Positions 11,793-22,502 of a stretch of 64,000 nucleotides of DNA are shown here, one piece after another (within the stretch, counting starts at the first letter, position 1; every line of letters starts with the position of its first letter). A program made the translations under genes and the position numbers. A model generated the notes under the pieces. That model had not been told where the DNA came from. It saw only the letters and a program-made list of their open reading frames with translations, and did not search any database. The stretch is from Capsicum annuum (Eukaryota; Streptophyta; Magnoliopsida; Solanales; Solanaceae): contig NC_061121.1 of NCBI RefSeq assembly GCF_002878395.1, forward strand, positions 13,496,091 through 13,560,090, written 5' to 3'.

Positions 11793-13948
11793 AATGGAAG
11801 GAACAACATCATCCATCTCGGATAATTATAGTATTTATACTACCTCGGATCCTTCTGAAAATTTTCATCGGCACCTTGAAGGTCTATGCCAATTGATGAT
11901 TCAAGCATGCCATCTAAGCCAAATCATCTAACCAAGATACTAGCATTTTGCCTAGTATTAGTTCTCCTTGTGTGCAGGTTCAAGATAATATTCTTTCACT
12001 GGAGGATTTAAGGAGAGTTCCTCAAGAACACATGGTTGATGATCAAATGGAGCTTTTGGCTAAGAATTTCAACTTTGGGAAAAATGATAAAGAGGTGATG
12101 CAAGGAAGAATTCTTGACAAACTACCTTGTAATGAGAGCTTCCCAAAGGAACAAATGGGCTGCCATGATCCAAACCTAAGTAAAAGGTAATAATGTTATC
12201 TCATACACTCCTATAAACTTAGAATGTTGTGATGTGGCTAGTAGTATCAAAGTGGATGTAGTTGATGGTTTGCTTGGAGGAGAATTGCATGATTCTTCCC
12301 TTTGTAATACCCTTGGTATTGCTAGATTGCATGAAGACCAAATTGTTGTTGTAAGTTTACAAGCACTAGTTAATCCTAAAGATGACAAAATTGATTCTTT
12401 TCGTAAGAATGATTTGTGTTCATCTAGTGCTAGCACTTATAACTTGAATAAGGTTCCATTACCAAGTGATAAGAATATTCACACACTAGTTGACCCTTGT
12501 GAAAATCAAGGTGAGTCTACATTGGAATGTGATTTGCCAATAACTAGTGAGGATGTGAATGATGATCAACCTACTCACGAATGTAGTCCACTACTTGAGC
12601 CTATGTGTGGTGTGTTTGATAAGTCTCAAGTTAGTAATGATGTTGATGGAGTTGATCATGGGATTGGAGATGATTCTTTGAGCATGTTATATGATGAAAG
12701 CCATATTGATAGCTTTGTTCGAAGAAACCAAGAAAAGGCACAACCGGGTGAAGATGGCCATGAATTGCTTGAATATTTAGAAAACCAGAATTGTGATTGG
12801 TCTTGTAAAAATGTTTTTATGTGTGATCCCTTGGTTGCTCATGGTGATTTATATCTATGTGGGGATTACTTTCTTAAATTAGAAAGTGATGCATGCTTAG
12901 AAATTTTATCTACTTCTTCTTTGAGTGTTTTCTATGCTGAGCATCCTAGTAGTGATGAACTTGGAACTAGTGAGTACTTTCATAAGCACACCATAGTTGA
13001 AGTTGATTTGTGTGACATCTCTCTCCACTCTCTATTTATCTTTAATGATGTGTATGTTATTGTAGAGAGTATGTCTTTTAGATTGGGTGAAGCCTATGGG
13101 GAAAAAGAGTGTTGCCTAGATCAATGTCTAAGGCCACTCTTTCCATTTGACCTCGGTGCAGAATGTGGATATGATGATGTTGGCACAACCACCTTGTTGC
13201 TTGGTCTACATGACAAATAAAGTATTATTCTTGAAAATCCGAAGGCAAAAGTGTCATTATCGTCTTGGGATAATGTTTCTAAATGTGCATTCTTACTTGA
13301 CACATTTGTGCTTGAATTAAGTAAATCCCAACTTGTGGATGCCAAGTTGATGTTTTACTTGAGGGGAAGAAGTCATATGTGCTTAATTGATTTAATTCCA
13401 TCTTTGTGTGCCTTATGTGCTATATCTTTTGGACCAAGTGACCCTCTTGTAGATGATAGCACCTTGGGTGATGTCTTCACACATGATTCCTTCCTATATT
13501 ACCTCTTTACCTATGATAATAACTATGTTAATTTTGAATTGGTATTATGTAGAGGTAGTAAGTTTGGTGGCTGGTTTCCTTGCTTGAATGATGATAATTG
13601 TGAGTTTGGTAGCCTAGTGAAAGGAGTGGGTCACCTCAGATTAACCCCTTGTCTTCTACTCTCATTTGACCCCAGAATACTTTTGAGTTGTGAAAGGTGT
13701 AGTTTCGGTTCATACTCAATTTCTTTTGATGTTTGTACCATCCACTACTTTATACCCCTTTATGCAAAGCTTTTCATGTCAAATTTTAAAGATATGTGGG
13801 TGTATGTCAAGTGTGAGCAACCATGGGTTGATGATATGAGTGTGGTACTAATACTAACCCTACCAAGAGGATTGCGTGCTTGTTTTGCTCTCTCTTTGGT
13901 TTTGCAAGATCTGAATTTGAGGACAAATTCCTTTCAAGATGGAGAGGA
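11793..13948 (+). pseudogene. Decayed long ORF of unknown function in the non-autonomous retrotransposon
   Basis: An ATG at 11793 opens a short frame (to 11931). After a stop the reading continues at 11948-12190 in a second frame, then shifts to a third frame open from 12180 to 13220. That frame is broken only by a TAA at 13218-13220 and continues to the 3' LTR (13949) and beyond. Together this looks like one former ORF of about 700-750 codons with two shifts and a few stops. The product is acidic and rich in Asp, Ser, Leu and Cys. I see no zinc knuckle, protease, RT or integrase motif and do not recognise the family. It occupies the place where gag-pol should be. Confidence 0.55.
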
Positions 13949-14079
13949 TGATACAAGCATAAAGAGCACAAGATTTATAAGGTCTTGTAGAAGGTTCAAG
14001 CTTCGGATTTGCAAGTGCTTGAAGATCTTTTGGAACCATTACAAAGCCTATTCCAAATTAAAGAGAGAAGGAGGAATTT

Positions 14080-16817
14080 TGTAACACCCCGTATTCAAGT
14101 ACGTGTATTGGCGTATTCAAGTACGTGTATTGGTTTTATTTATATGGAATTAATTTTTTTATTTTATTTATACCAGAATTTGCCCGTCGATGGTTCCATA
14201 CGAAGGTTATTGAATAAGATTTACAATGATATAAAAATTTCCAAAAACGGATAGGTTTCGGATATAATCGAGCACGTTCGAAACTATAAAATGGTGGCCG
14301 GGATATTTGGGAATAGTAAATGGGCAGAAAAATTTCCTGCATACAAACTACTGAGGCCAGCCGAATTTTTGGGTCAACTTCGAATGATCATAACTCCCTT
14401 AATATAATGAACTGGGAGAACTGCAACCTATTAAAAGAAACATCTTTGAGTCTTCTTTCCAATGCAATTGGTTTCATCCAAATCCAACGTTTGAGTAAGG
14501 AGTTATACTCGTTTTACTTCATCCTATCAAAACAAATTTTTAAGGTCAACTTCAAACGACCATAACTCCTTGTACAGGACGAAATGGGTGGCCTACTTTA
14601 TATAAAATGAAATCCCTTTGAATTATCCTTCCAACGATACCAATTTCACCCAAATCCGATATCGGAGCAAAGAGTTATGGTCGATCTACTTTAGCTTATC
14701 AAAACAGTCCACCAAAGAACAGATTTGACATTATTTAAATTTTAAAGGCATTTTGGTTATTTCCTATTATATTATGGACGGAAATATGTGTATATATACA
14801 TGTATATGAGTTCAGAAACTCATTTTCATCATCAATCATTGATAAAGAACAAACCCTAGCCAAATTTGACCTTTAAATTACTTTTGATTCAACCGTAGAA
14901 ATTCCAAAGTAATTCGATAACTGAGTTTGTCATCTCGAGAGGTTCGAACGACACCTATTATTTGTGCAAACAGGATTGCATAATCAAGAGGTAAATTCTA
15001 AGGTATGAATATTATTTGCCTTTGTTCTTTTCCATATGTATATGTGTGATAGAAGATTATATGTATTGGTTGTTATTGAAAGGTGATGGAAATAGGGTTA
15101 TGGACTATTTTGCATGGTTTGGTTGTATTGAATTGTGGAAAGTAGATATGGTAATTGATTTATGGAAGGTGGATATGGTGATATACTATTGAATTGATGA
15201 TTATTTATGTTTATGGCTCAATTTGGTTTAATGGATTGGTTGGAAGGATAAATGAATCCAAACTTGATATTGGAGGATGTTGTATGAATATGCATGGCAT
15301 GTGAATGTAATTGGAGTATAAGAGGGTTAAAGTGACACCCTTTATGGTGTAATTAAGGCTTACTACTTAACCACTAGTTTGGTGAATTCAAATAATTGAA
15401 TTGTGACATTTGGTTGCTAATACTAGATTGCTATATATGTTCATGTAGATAAGTAATCCGAAAAGACGGAAAGTCCATTTGGGACTAGTATTGAAGGTTG
15501 ACAGTCAGGTATGTAAAGCATACTCTATACCATATCTTTGGCATGAAAGTGAACAATTGTTCTATTAAGAAAGTTTCCAAAGTTATTCAATAACATGTGA
15601 TCCATAATAGTTTTGTATGATGTCCTACGTTACCAATGAACTTGTTTCCACCCTACGAGATGTCAAGACATTCCAATACTTACTTGTCTTCCAAATCTTA
15701 CATGTTTATTGCACTAATGAATGTCAGAAGGTATCCGGTTACTCAAAGAAGATCTATGTGCTATTAATGACTCCAAAACGTTTCATTGATATACCAATAA
15801 GTTCCTACTTCATTGTTATGGCATTGATAACTCCAAAACACTTCATTGATGTGTCAATGAGTTCTTACTTTATTGTTATTGCATTGATGGTCTATTTATA
15901 TGTCTCTTATTGATGTATCATTGTTTCAAAGTATCAAAAATGCAGTGGCGTCGAAATAACAATCTCAAAGATTAATTGAACTAAGTGATGAAAGTTCTCT
16001 CTTATCGGGTGGTATTCCAGGGGCATAAGCCTACCATGGGTCGATCCCTATTTATGTGTTTATGGGTGGTATCCCAGGAGCATAAGCCTATCATGGGTCG
16101 ATCCCAGTTAATATGTACTAGAGGCAGCCTAATGGTCACAGTACAGTACAGTAATGATTACAAAGATGATAAGAACGAAGGTAAAGTGATTGAATAAATA
16201 CAATGTACAGGTTGTCACAAGTTCTAGTAAGTGTGGTCCACTCCTATTACGATTTATTCACTTATTTCTGATTTCTATTGAGCTCCTATATCATATGTGA
16301 TTATCTACAGCTTTACATACTCAGTACATATTTCGTACTGACGTCCCTCACGGGGGACCTGCATTTTATGCTGCAGGCACAGGTACCTCAGCTCATACAC
16401 CGCACAAGTAGGAGCTAGGATATCCAGCTGCTTTTGGTGAGCTCCAGTTTGTTTCGGGGCTTTCTGTGTCATATCCAGTCACTTTTGGTATTGTATAGAA
16501 GTTAGTTATATGGCGGGGTGTGTTCCGACTTTAGTTAAACTCTGTGTATTGTCTAGAGGCTTTGTAGACCTAATGTACAGTCAAGGTGGTGTTTTGTTAA
16601 TAGACGCGATGACTCCAACGGCCAAGTATTGTATATACATATATATGTGTGCTCGAGCTTATACAGGTGATTATTTCCTTTTATATGCGATATGATGCTG
16701 TCCGAATTTCGGGTTGTCATAGAGGTATGCATGGAAAGTATAAGGTTATGAGCTGGTTCTCCCGGGCCTCCTCGGCTACGGGTGCCAGTCCGCCCCAATA
16801 GGATTTGAGGCCTGACA
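14080..16817 (+). mobile_element. Nested solo LTR, 2738 bp (Del/Tekay-like), inside the 3' LTR
   Basis: It begins TGTAACACCCCG and ends GGCCTGACA. The TSD is aattt (14075-14079) and gattt (16818-16822), where the intact 5' LTR copy reads gattt once. It contains the conserved core TACTCAGTACATATTTCGTA followed by a GACGTCCC...CTGCA region near 16320-16380, as in Ty3 chromovirus LTRs. A ~65-bp internal duplication around GGGTGGTATYCCAGG lies at 16004-16110. No coding domains; ORFs at 14009-16798 are fortuitous. Confidence 0.8.
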
Positions 16818-17519
16818 GATTTCTACATCACATAGGCGCCTCAACTAAGGGCATTGTAGTCTTTTAAGACCTCCCTTTTACACTCCAAATGAGCACCCTT
16901 CATTAAGGGCATTTTAGTCATTGTTATGTAATAGTATAAATGAACCTTTTAGCTTCCATTTTCATTAGTTTTGAAGAATTGATTGAGTGAAACTCAAATT
17001 GTATTTTCTTTCCTTAGTGTAGGGCTTGGAAAAGCCATTGTAGTGTAGGTCTTGGAAAAGACATTGAAACTAGGGTCATCATTGAGTGTGGAATCACTCT
17101 TGTTGAAATTTTGACAAGAAAGGTTGGGTGCTTGAGGAGTTGATCCCTTTGTGTCCACCTAAGAATGAAGTGTTGTCCATTAATGGTGAGGTGTGTTTAA
17201 GTTTTTAATATACACTTAGGTGCTAATCATTAGAGTTGGTGCATGTTTCATTACTATCTTTCATTTAATGCAATTTTCTTCTTGTTTCTACTTCATCTCG
17301 TCTTTCTTTAGTTGTTGATTTTTGCTTCCTTAGTCTTGAATTTCGGTTATAGCTTTGTTTTAGCTATCAGGTTTGAAATTAGCAAACAACTATCATTTCG
17401 AACATAGTCAATTGTCATTCACATTGTTCCTCGTGAATTCAATCTCTACTCTTAATTGGATAAATATATTGACAATGACCGTCTTTCACTTAAATTGACG
17501 TGTAAGTTCAGCGTTATCA

Positions 17520-17690
17520 GAGATAGACTGAAAAAATATTATGAGAAAAATACTTATTCAAGATTTGACGCTGCATTAACTCACTGAAGGCATGACCTTA
17601 ATTAGATAGGAAGATTTGAAGGATATGATGAGAGTACGTAGGTTAATAGACCGTAGTGTGTTGTCTTGCTATTCAACCATATTAGCAATC
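17520..17690 (+). mobile_element. RTE-type LINE 3' fragment, right part
   Basis: It continues the LINE interrupted at 6105. The stretch AGACTGAAAAAATATTATG lines up with the family's RPKKYWG coding sequence, and GGCATGACCTTA plus AGATAGGAAGATTTG with DMTLDRK.W. It is full of stops. The 3' end fades into AT-rich DNA near 17690. Confidence 0.6.
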
Positions 17691-20031
17691 ATAATGTTAC
17701 TCATTTAGTCTTTTGTCTTTGATTTTCATTATTGTATGTAATTTTTTGTACTTCAATTTTAAATTGGATTAATTATGTAGAAAGATTATATTGAAAGGGA
17801 GTGTTAAAGCAACATTAAAATTATTTTTGTATGATTTATAAGACACGAATTTAAATTGTGAATGCAATTACTAATACTAAATAAGTTGTCTACATTATAT
17901 TTCTAGAAGTATTTAAGTTTTTTTAATCCAATGTGACGTGAAATACTTTGTGTGTCACGCTTTCTTTTATATAAAACCTTTTATTATTAATGCATATAAA
18001 GTTCAACCTTATTCTAATTGTGGGGCCAGTTGAAGAATACTAATTTGGACTAATTTATTTCTAACTTGGGTCATATTTCATATCCCACATATAACCAAAA
18101 GAACGACTTACTAAAATATTAAATCCAAAGCTAGAAAAGCTTATCACCCACGTGTCGATTGTAAACTTAATTAATTTAAACTAATCCAAAAGCACAGCTC
18201 CCCACTTTTCTCTTTCTTCTTCGTTGACAGCTAAGTGTGATTAATTATTAATCATCACAAAGATCCAATTAATAATTATTGCTAGTATTTTTTTTTTACA
18301 CTTTGTTTGATCTATTTTTTTTTAATTTGTTTAATAAAAAATGATTTTTTGTTCTTTTTAGAAACTCCTAGTTTGCACTTTTTACATAACATGTTTAATC
18401 AAAATTAAAATTGCATATCTTTTATTTACTTTTTTCTTTGTCCATCTTTACTTATTCAATATACTAAAAATAAATATCAAATAATATTTATCCACTTTAA
18501 AAAATTAATAAATATTTTAATTTACTCTTACACCTAAACATCGTTTTTTACCCAACATTTCTCGAAATATTAGATTTGTTATAAACAAAAAGTGATATAA
18601 TAATTATTTTTATATTATTTATTATTTTTCAAAATAAATGTATCAAGTAAATTGTGAAAAGTACAGATACTTGAAAGAAGTAACACTACAAATTTCAAAA
18701 CTAAAACAAATTAAAACAAGGAGCGTAATTTGCATCTTATACTGTTTTTCATATATTTTTTATATAATTATACTTAATTTATATATAATAAATATTGAAG
18801 CATCAAATATTAACGCCTATGTTCGCCCTCAATCCACGTGGTGATCTCTGTATCTCTTCGAACAACCTTAACACGTGTCATGTTATGTAAGACTTGTTAG
18901 TTTCTTAACACGTGTCTCACTATTATTTTAAGAAGTATATTTCTCTCTCAAGGGATTTAGTAGTTTAATCCTCATAATAGTCCTCATGTACCCTACTTGT
19001 TTCAAAGGTCCCCCCTCCTACTTGTGACGTGTCACATTTACTCCTTCAAAAGTGATATATTATTATTTACATTTTAGATTTGAATTTATTTATAAATATG
19101 ATACGTTATTTAAATTGAGGATCTACTAAAATATTTTTTTTATTTTGTAGACATAAGTTTCACGTATTATTATTTTCAGATTTTATTTATAAAATTTCAC
19201 TCATGTTATTGTGGCTTTTGTGTGGGCTATTGATGTAAATAATACACTGCTTATGCCCCTTGAAAGGTACTATTAGGTTTGAGAATGTATAAAGAATTGT
19301 CACATTATGATATTATATTTAAATAATGAGTAAAAGGCTATTAATAGCATTACCAAATTATCTTCTAGAATGATCTAACAAATCAGATCTTGAAAAGAGT
19401 CACATGTGCTTATCAAATGAGTTAATGTTGTGGATGTGATAATCAGGATTGTGATGGAATAATAACTTTTTTTATGTTTAGTTAAAGATTTAGAGTTTGA
19501 ACTTTGCTGATTATGCAATGGAGACTAAGGCTTTTTGATGTGATTTTAAGATTAATCAAGATTTAATATAGATATTAGATATCAAATTTAATATATTATT
19601 ATTTTACTCTAATAAAAAATTAGTATTACAACAACATACTCAATATTAGAGATGAGCATTTGATGTTTTCAAAGTTCAATTTCAATTATCAATAATTAAA
19701 AGTAGGTATCAAACATTGATATGGTAAGTCGATAGTTTACATATTTAAGAAAGTATTTGTTGATAAGATATGTTATTTTTTATTTGCTCAATATTTGTCA
19801 TGTTAGTTTCTTTAGAGAAATTAGAAGATTAAATCTCCACTTCAAGTTCTGACATTAATTTATCGATATAGACCAATCAAGTAATCTGAAATTTTGAATC
19901 ACTCGTTATGGTTTCCACACATATATGGTGAATAGTCGATATTTAGTTCGATATTTTCATACTTACTTCTACATATAAATTGGCGTAATTTCACAAATAG
20001 GATCTCAAGAAGATGAAGTATACACAAATTT
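17691..20031. other. AT-rich intergenic DNA with ABRE/G-box words
   Basis: No coding texture. The notable content is a group of ACGTG-containing words at 18148, 18834 (CCACGTGG), 18870 and 18907 (both AACACGTGTC), and TGACGTGTCA at 19025. These are ABA-response-element/G-box words. They lie 3.5-4.4 kb upstream of the AFP-type gene at 22503, so a link is only a possibility. Confidence 0.4.
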
Positions 20032-20603
20032 TGTTGGGAACCAAACAATCTCACATCGAAAAAATAGAGGAAATATGTTTTATATTTAAAGTATCATCCA
20101 ACTCCACTATTATGAGGCATTTTGAGAGGTGCCCAAAAACAAATTCGTGAGGGCTTGGCTCAAAGCGAACAATATCATACTAGTGCGGAGTTACACGCGG
20201 TCCCAACAAGTGGTATCAAAGCCCAGGTTCAGGTGTATCGGAGTAGTGGACTGCGGTTCTCGGTGAAAAACGACAAGACTGGAGATCTGCAGGTGGTGCC
20301 TTGTGTCGAAAAATAGAGGAAACATGTCCTATATTTAAAGTATCATTCAACTCCACTAAATGAGCCCTTTTGGGAGATGCCCAAAAATAAATCCGTGAGG
20401 GATTGTGCGGAGTTTGGGTGAAGTGACATGCGGTCCCAACATTGTTGGAAAGCAAACAATCCCACATCGAAAAAATAGAGGAAACATGTCCTATATTTAA
20501 AGTATCATCCAACTCCACTAAATGAGACCTTTTGGGAGATGTCCAAAAATAAATTCGTGAGGAATTATGCGGAGTTTGGGTGAAGTGACACGCGATCCCA
20601 ACA
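20032..20603 (+). mobile_element. TRIM retrotransposon with three LTRs
   Basis: LTR1 is 20032-20208 (TGTTGGGAACC ... CCCAACA), followed by a Met-tRNA-type PBS TGGTATCAAAGCC at 20211 and a short internal stretch. LTR2 (about 20305-20441) lacks roughly its first 25 bases. LTR3 (20443-20603) follows after a single T. The whole unit is flanked by a perfect 5-bp TSD aattt (20027-20031 and 20604-20608). It has no coding capacity; the ORFs at 20122 and 20216 are fortuitous. Size and structure fit terminal-repeat retrotransposons in miniature. Confidence 0.85.
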
Positions 20604-20608
20604 AATTT

Positions 20609-22399
20609 TACATATATCTTAGTCAGATAAATAGATTATCTCGGAGAACCAAGGGCTCATTTGGAACACTACATTATAAAAGATGAGAAAATATTTTTAT
20701 GAGTAAAATTTTTATTTAATTTTTATCTTAAGCCTGATATACTTGAGCCGGTCTTATTCTTCTTGAGAGAGTACTACTTATTCCATGTGATGTACACAAG
20801 AAGCCTTATACGCACATTCACAAATCAAGATGGGCTCAAGCCTCAAAACTATGAAGAGTTTCCACTAAAAAGCAAAATATTTTTAATTTGAAGCAAAATA
20901 TTTCTAATTTGGTGAATCAACAATGTGTCCTACTCAATACAAACATAATTGGCAAAAATACAGATAATGATGGTGTGAATGACCACATACTAAACTTCCC
21001 ACATTACTATAAATTTCTCTAGAAAAAAACAGTATAGACCACCAAAAAGGGAGCTATTCAGTCAGTCCCACGTGTCTTTCTTCTCTCTCTTTCTTTCTGA
21101 CACTTGTCCTTTCTCAGTACTTTCTTTGTCCCCCCCTCCAATCACAAGGGCATTCTTGTCTTTTCATCTTCAACCACCCCATTACCCCACTTTTGTTTTC
21201 CCTTATGGTCTGTTTGCCATTAAGAAAAACATCTCTCAAAAATATTTTAAATTATTTCATATTTGATTGGCTTATTTGATAATCGAAACACAATAAACAA
21301 GAACAAATGATAGGTATCACGAGCAAGATCAGCTCCACCTTAACATCGACGTCTAAATCCTAAACTATCATACTATAGCTAGTGTGCGACAAACACCAAC
21401 AAGCATGCACCTCGAATGCAAGACAAAACTTCTACTCAACGAATCTTCTACTCTAATGTGCGTCCTTCATATTTTCCTATCCAAGGTCACGTTTTCGGTA
21501 ATCAAAAAATATATCATATTTTGTCTAATCACCTCTCGTCAATACTTCTTGATTTTTCTTCTACTCCCCATATCTACTATATCCAAACTCTCGGACCTCT
21601 CACTAAAGTATTTGTACCTTGTTCCTTCACATATTTGAACTATTTCAATCTCGCACATCTCATCTTACCGACCACATAGTCACTCCCACCTTTCAACCTC
21701 ATAATCCAACATCAACTCGAGTCCCGAATATTCTCCCAACTCTCGACCTCAATTCAGAATGTGGCTCCCCATCTTGATCCCTGACCATGACTTTTGACCT
21801 CGTCTCTCTCCTCTAACCTCAATTCGTCTCCCGACTCCCAATTCAAACTCGAATCAAGTTTGAACCAGAGTTGTGTTTATTATTATATTATTTTTTTCAG
21901 AATATATATTTAAATATTATAATAATTTTTTAAAGTAATTAATAATCAAAAAATAAGTATGTAAACCACTTATATTTTGTGTGAAAACATTTTGCTGCCA
22001 AACACATCCTTAATCTTTCTTTCCTGCCTGTTTCTATCTTTCTGGGTCTTGTTTTGATTTGTTAGTAATATTTCATTATTCTTTACTCTCCCCCTCTCAT
22101 TGCATTACCTCTTTGCTCCTCCTACACATTTTCTTGATTTTCCGGCCACCCTTTTTGCCGGAACACAACATTTTCTGGCCAAGATTACATTTTTCTGCCA
22201 TTTTTTTCTCTTTTTCTTGGTAGATTTTTAACCATTTTCTTGGTTTTTCTGCCACCCTTTTGGCTATATTTACTTTTTGGTCCTCAGTTGGGATTTCAAG
22301 TGCAAAATTTGGGTGTAAAGACTGAATCTTTAAGCTTGTTTTGAGTTAATATGCAGTTAAAGATTAGATTTTTCCATTTGGGTGTGGTTAAATCAGATC
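20609..22399. other. Upstream region of the AFP-type gene
   Basis: AT-rich DNA with one CCCACGTGTC word (21067). A diverged TIR-element candidate may span about 21207-22010: the left word GTCTGTTTGCCATTAAG faces the right word GCTGCCAAACACATCCTTA in inverse orientation. From about 22010 the sequence becomes pyrimidine-rich (TTTCTTTCCTGCC and similar), as in plant 5' leaders. ORFs at 21072-21679 are not coding-like. Confidence 0.4.
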
Positions 22400-22501
22400 A
22401 TGGAAGTGTTAAACATGCAAATACATGTGAAAACAGGTAAGTTTGGTGAGAGTAGTAGGTATAATTTGGTGTTCTTGATATTTGTTGTGTTTATGGTTTG
22501 A
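22400..22501 (+). CDS. Upstream ORF (33 codons) ending one base before the AFP-type start
   Basis: An ATG at 22400 opens a 33-residue frame with a hydrophobic C-terminal half (LVFLIFVVFMV) that stops with TGA at 22499-22501. One C separates it from the main ATG at 22503. If the leader is transcribed unspliced, such spacing would let terminating ribosomes reinitiate at the main ATG. Whether it is translated cannot be told from the sequence, and a GTAAGT at 22437 could remove part of it by splicing. Confidence 0.35.
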   Translation: MEVLNMQIHVKTGKFGESSRYNLVFLIFVVFMV

Positions 22502-22502
22502 C

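Larger units (their letters stand above)
9870..17369 (+). mobile_element. Complete non-autonomous LTR retrotransposon
   Basis: 5' LTR 9870-10570 (701 bp) starts TGATACAAG and ends TTATCA. The primer-binding site TGGTATCAGAGC at 10573-10584 is complementary to the 3' end of initiator tRNA-Met. The internal region is 10571-13948 and ends in the polypurine stretch GGAGAGGA. The 3' LTR is 13949-17369, or 678 bp once its own insertion is removed; the 23-bp difference equals one indel near the start. The 5-bp TSD is gattt (9865-9869) and ggttt (17370-17374). No gag, protease, RT, RNase H or integrase motif is visible, so it must have moved with enzymes supplied in trans. Confidence 0.85.
6106..17519 (+). 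mobile_element. Solo LTR (about 1.5 kb once insertions are removed) carrying two nested insertions
   Basis: It starts TGATAAGTCGTCAA (6106) and ends GCGTTATCA (17519). The flanking 5-bp TSD is gaggt (6101-6105) and gagat (17520-17524), one mismatch. Removing the insertions at 7141-9533 and 9870-17374 leaves 1516 bp, a plausible LTR length. No internal retrotransposon domain is present, so it is a solo LTR formed by LTR-LTR recombination. The 6320-6470 part holds a GC-rich cluster of GCGATCGC-like words. The lineage (perhaps Tat/Athila-type) is a guess. Confidence 0.7.

Noticed and set aside
16510..16798. Short ORFs in opposite orientation
   Set aside because: Located in the 3' part of the nested solo LTR (14080-16817); no domain.
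21072..21679. Small plus-strand genes upstream of the AFP-type gene
   Set aside because: Frames overlap one another, composition is that of non-coding pyrimidine-rich DNA, and no motif or splice support is visible.
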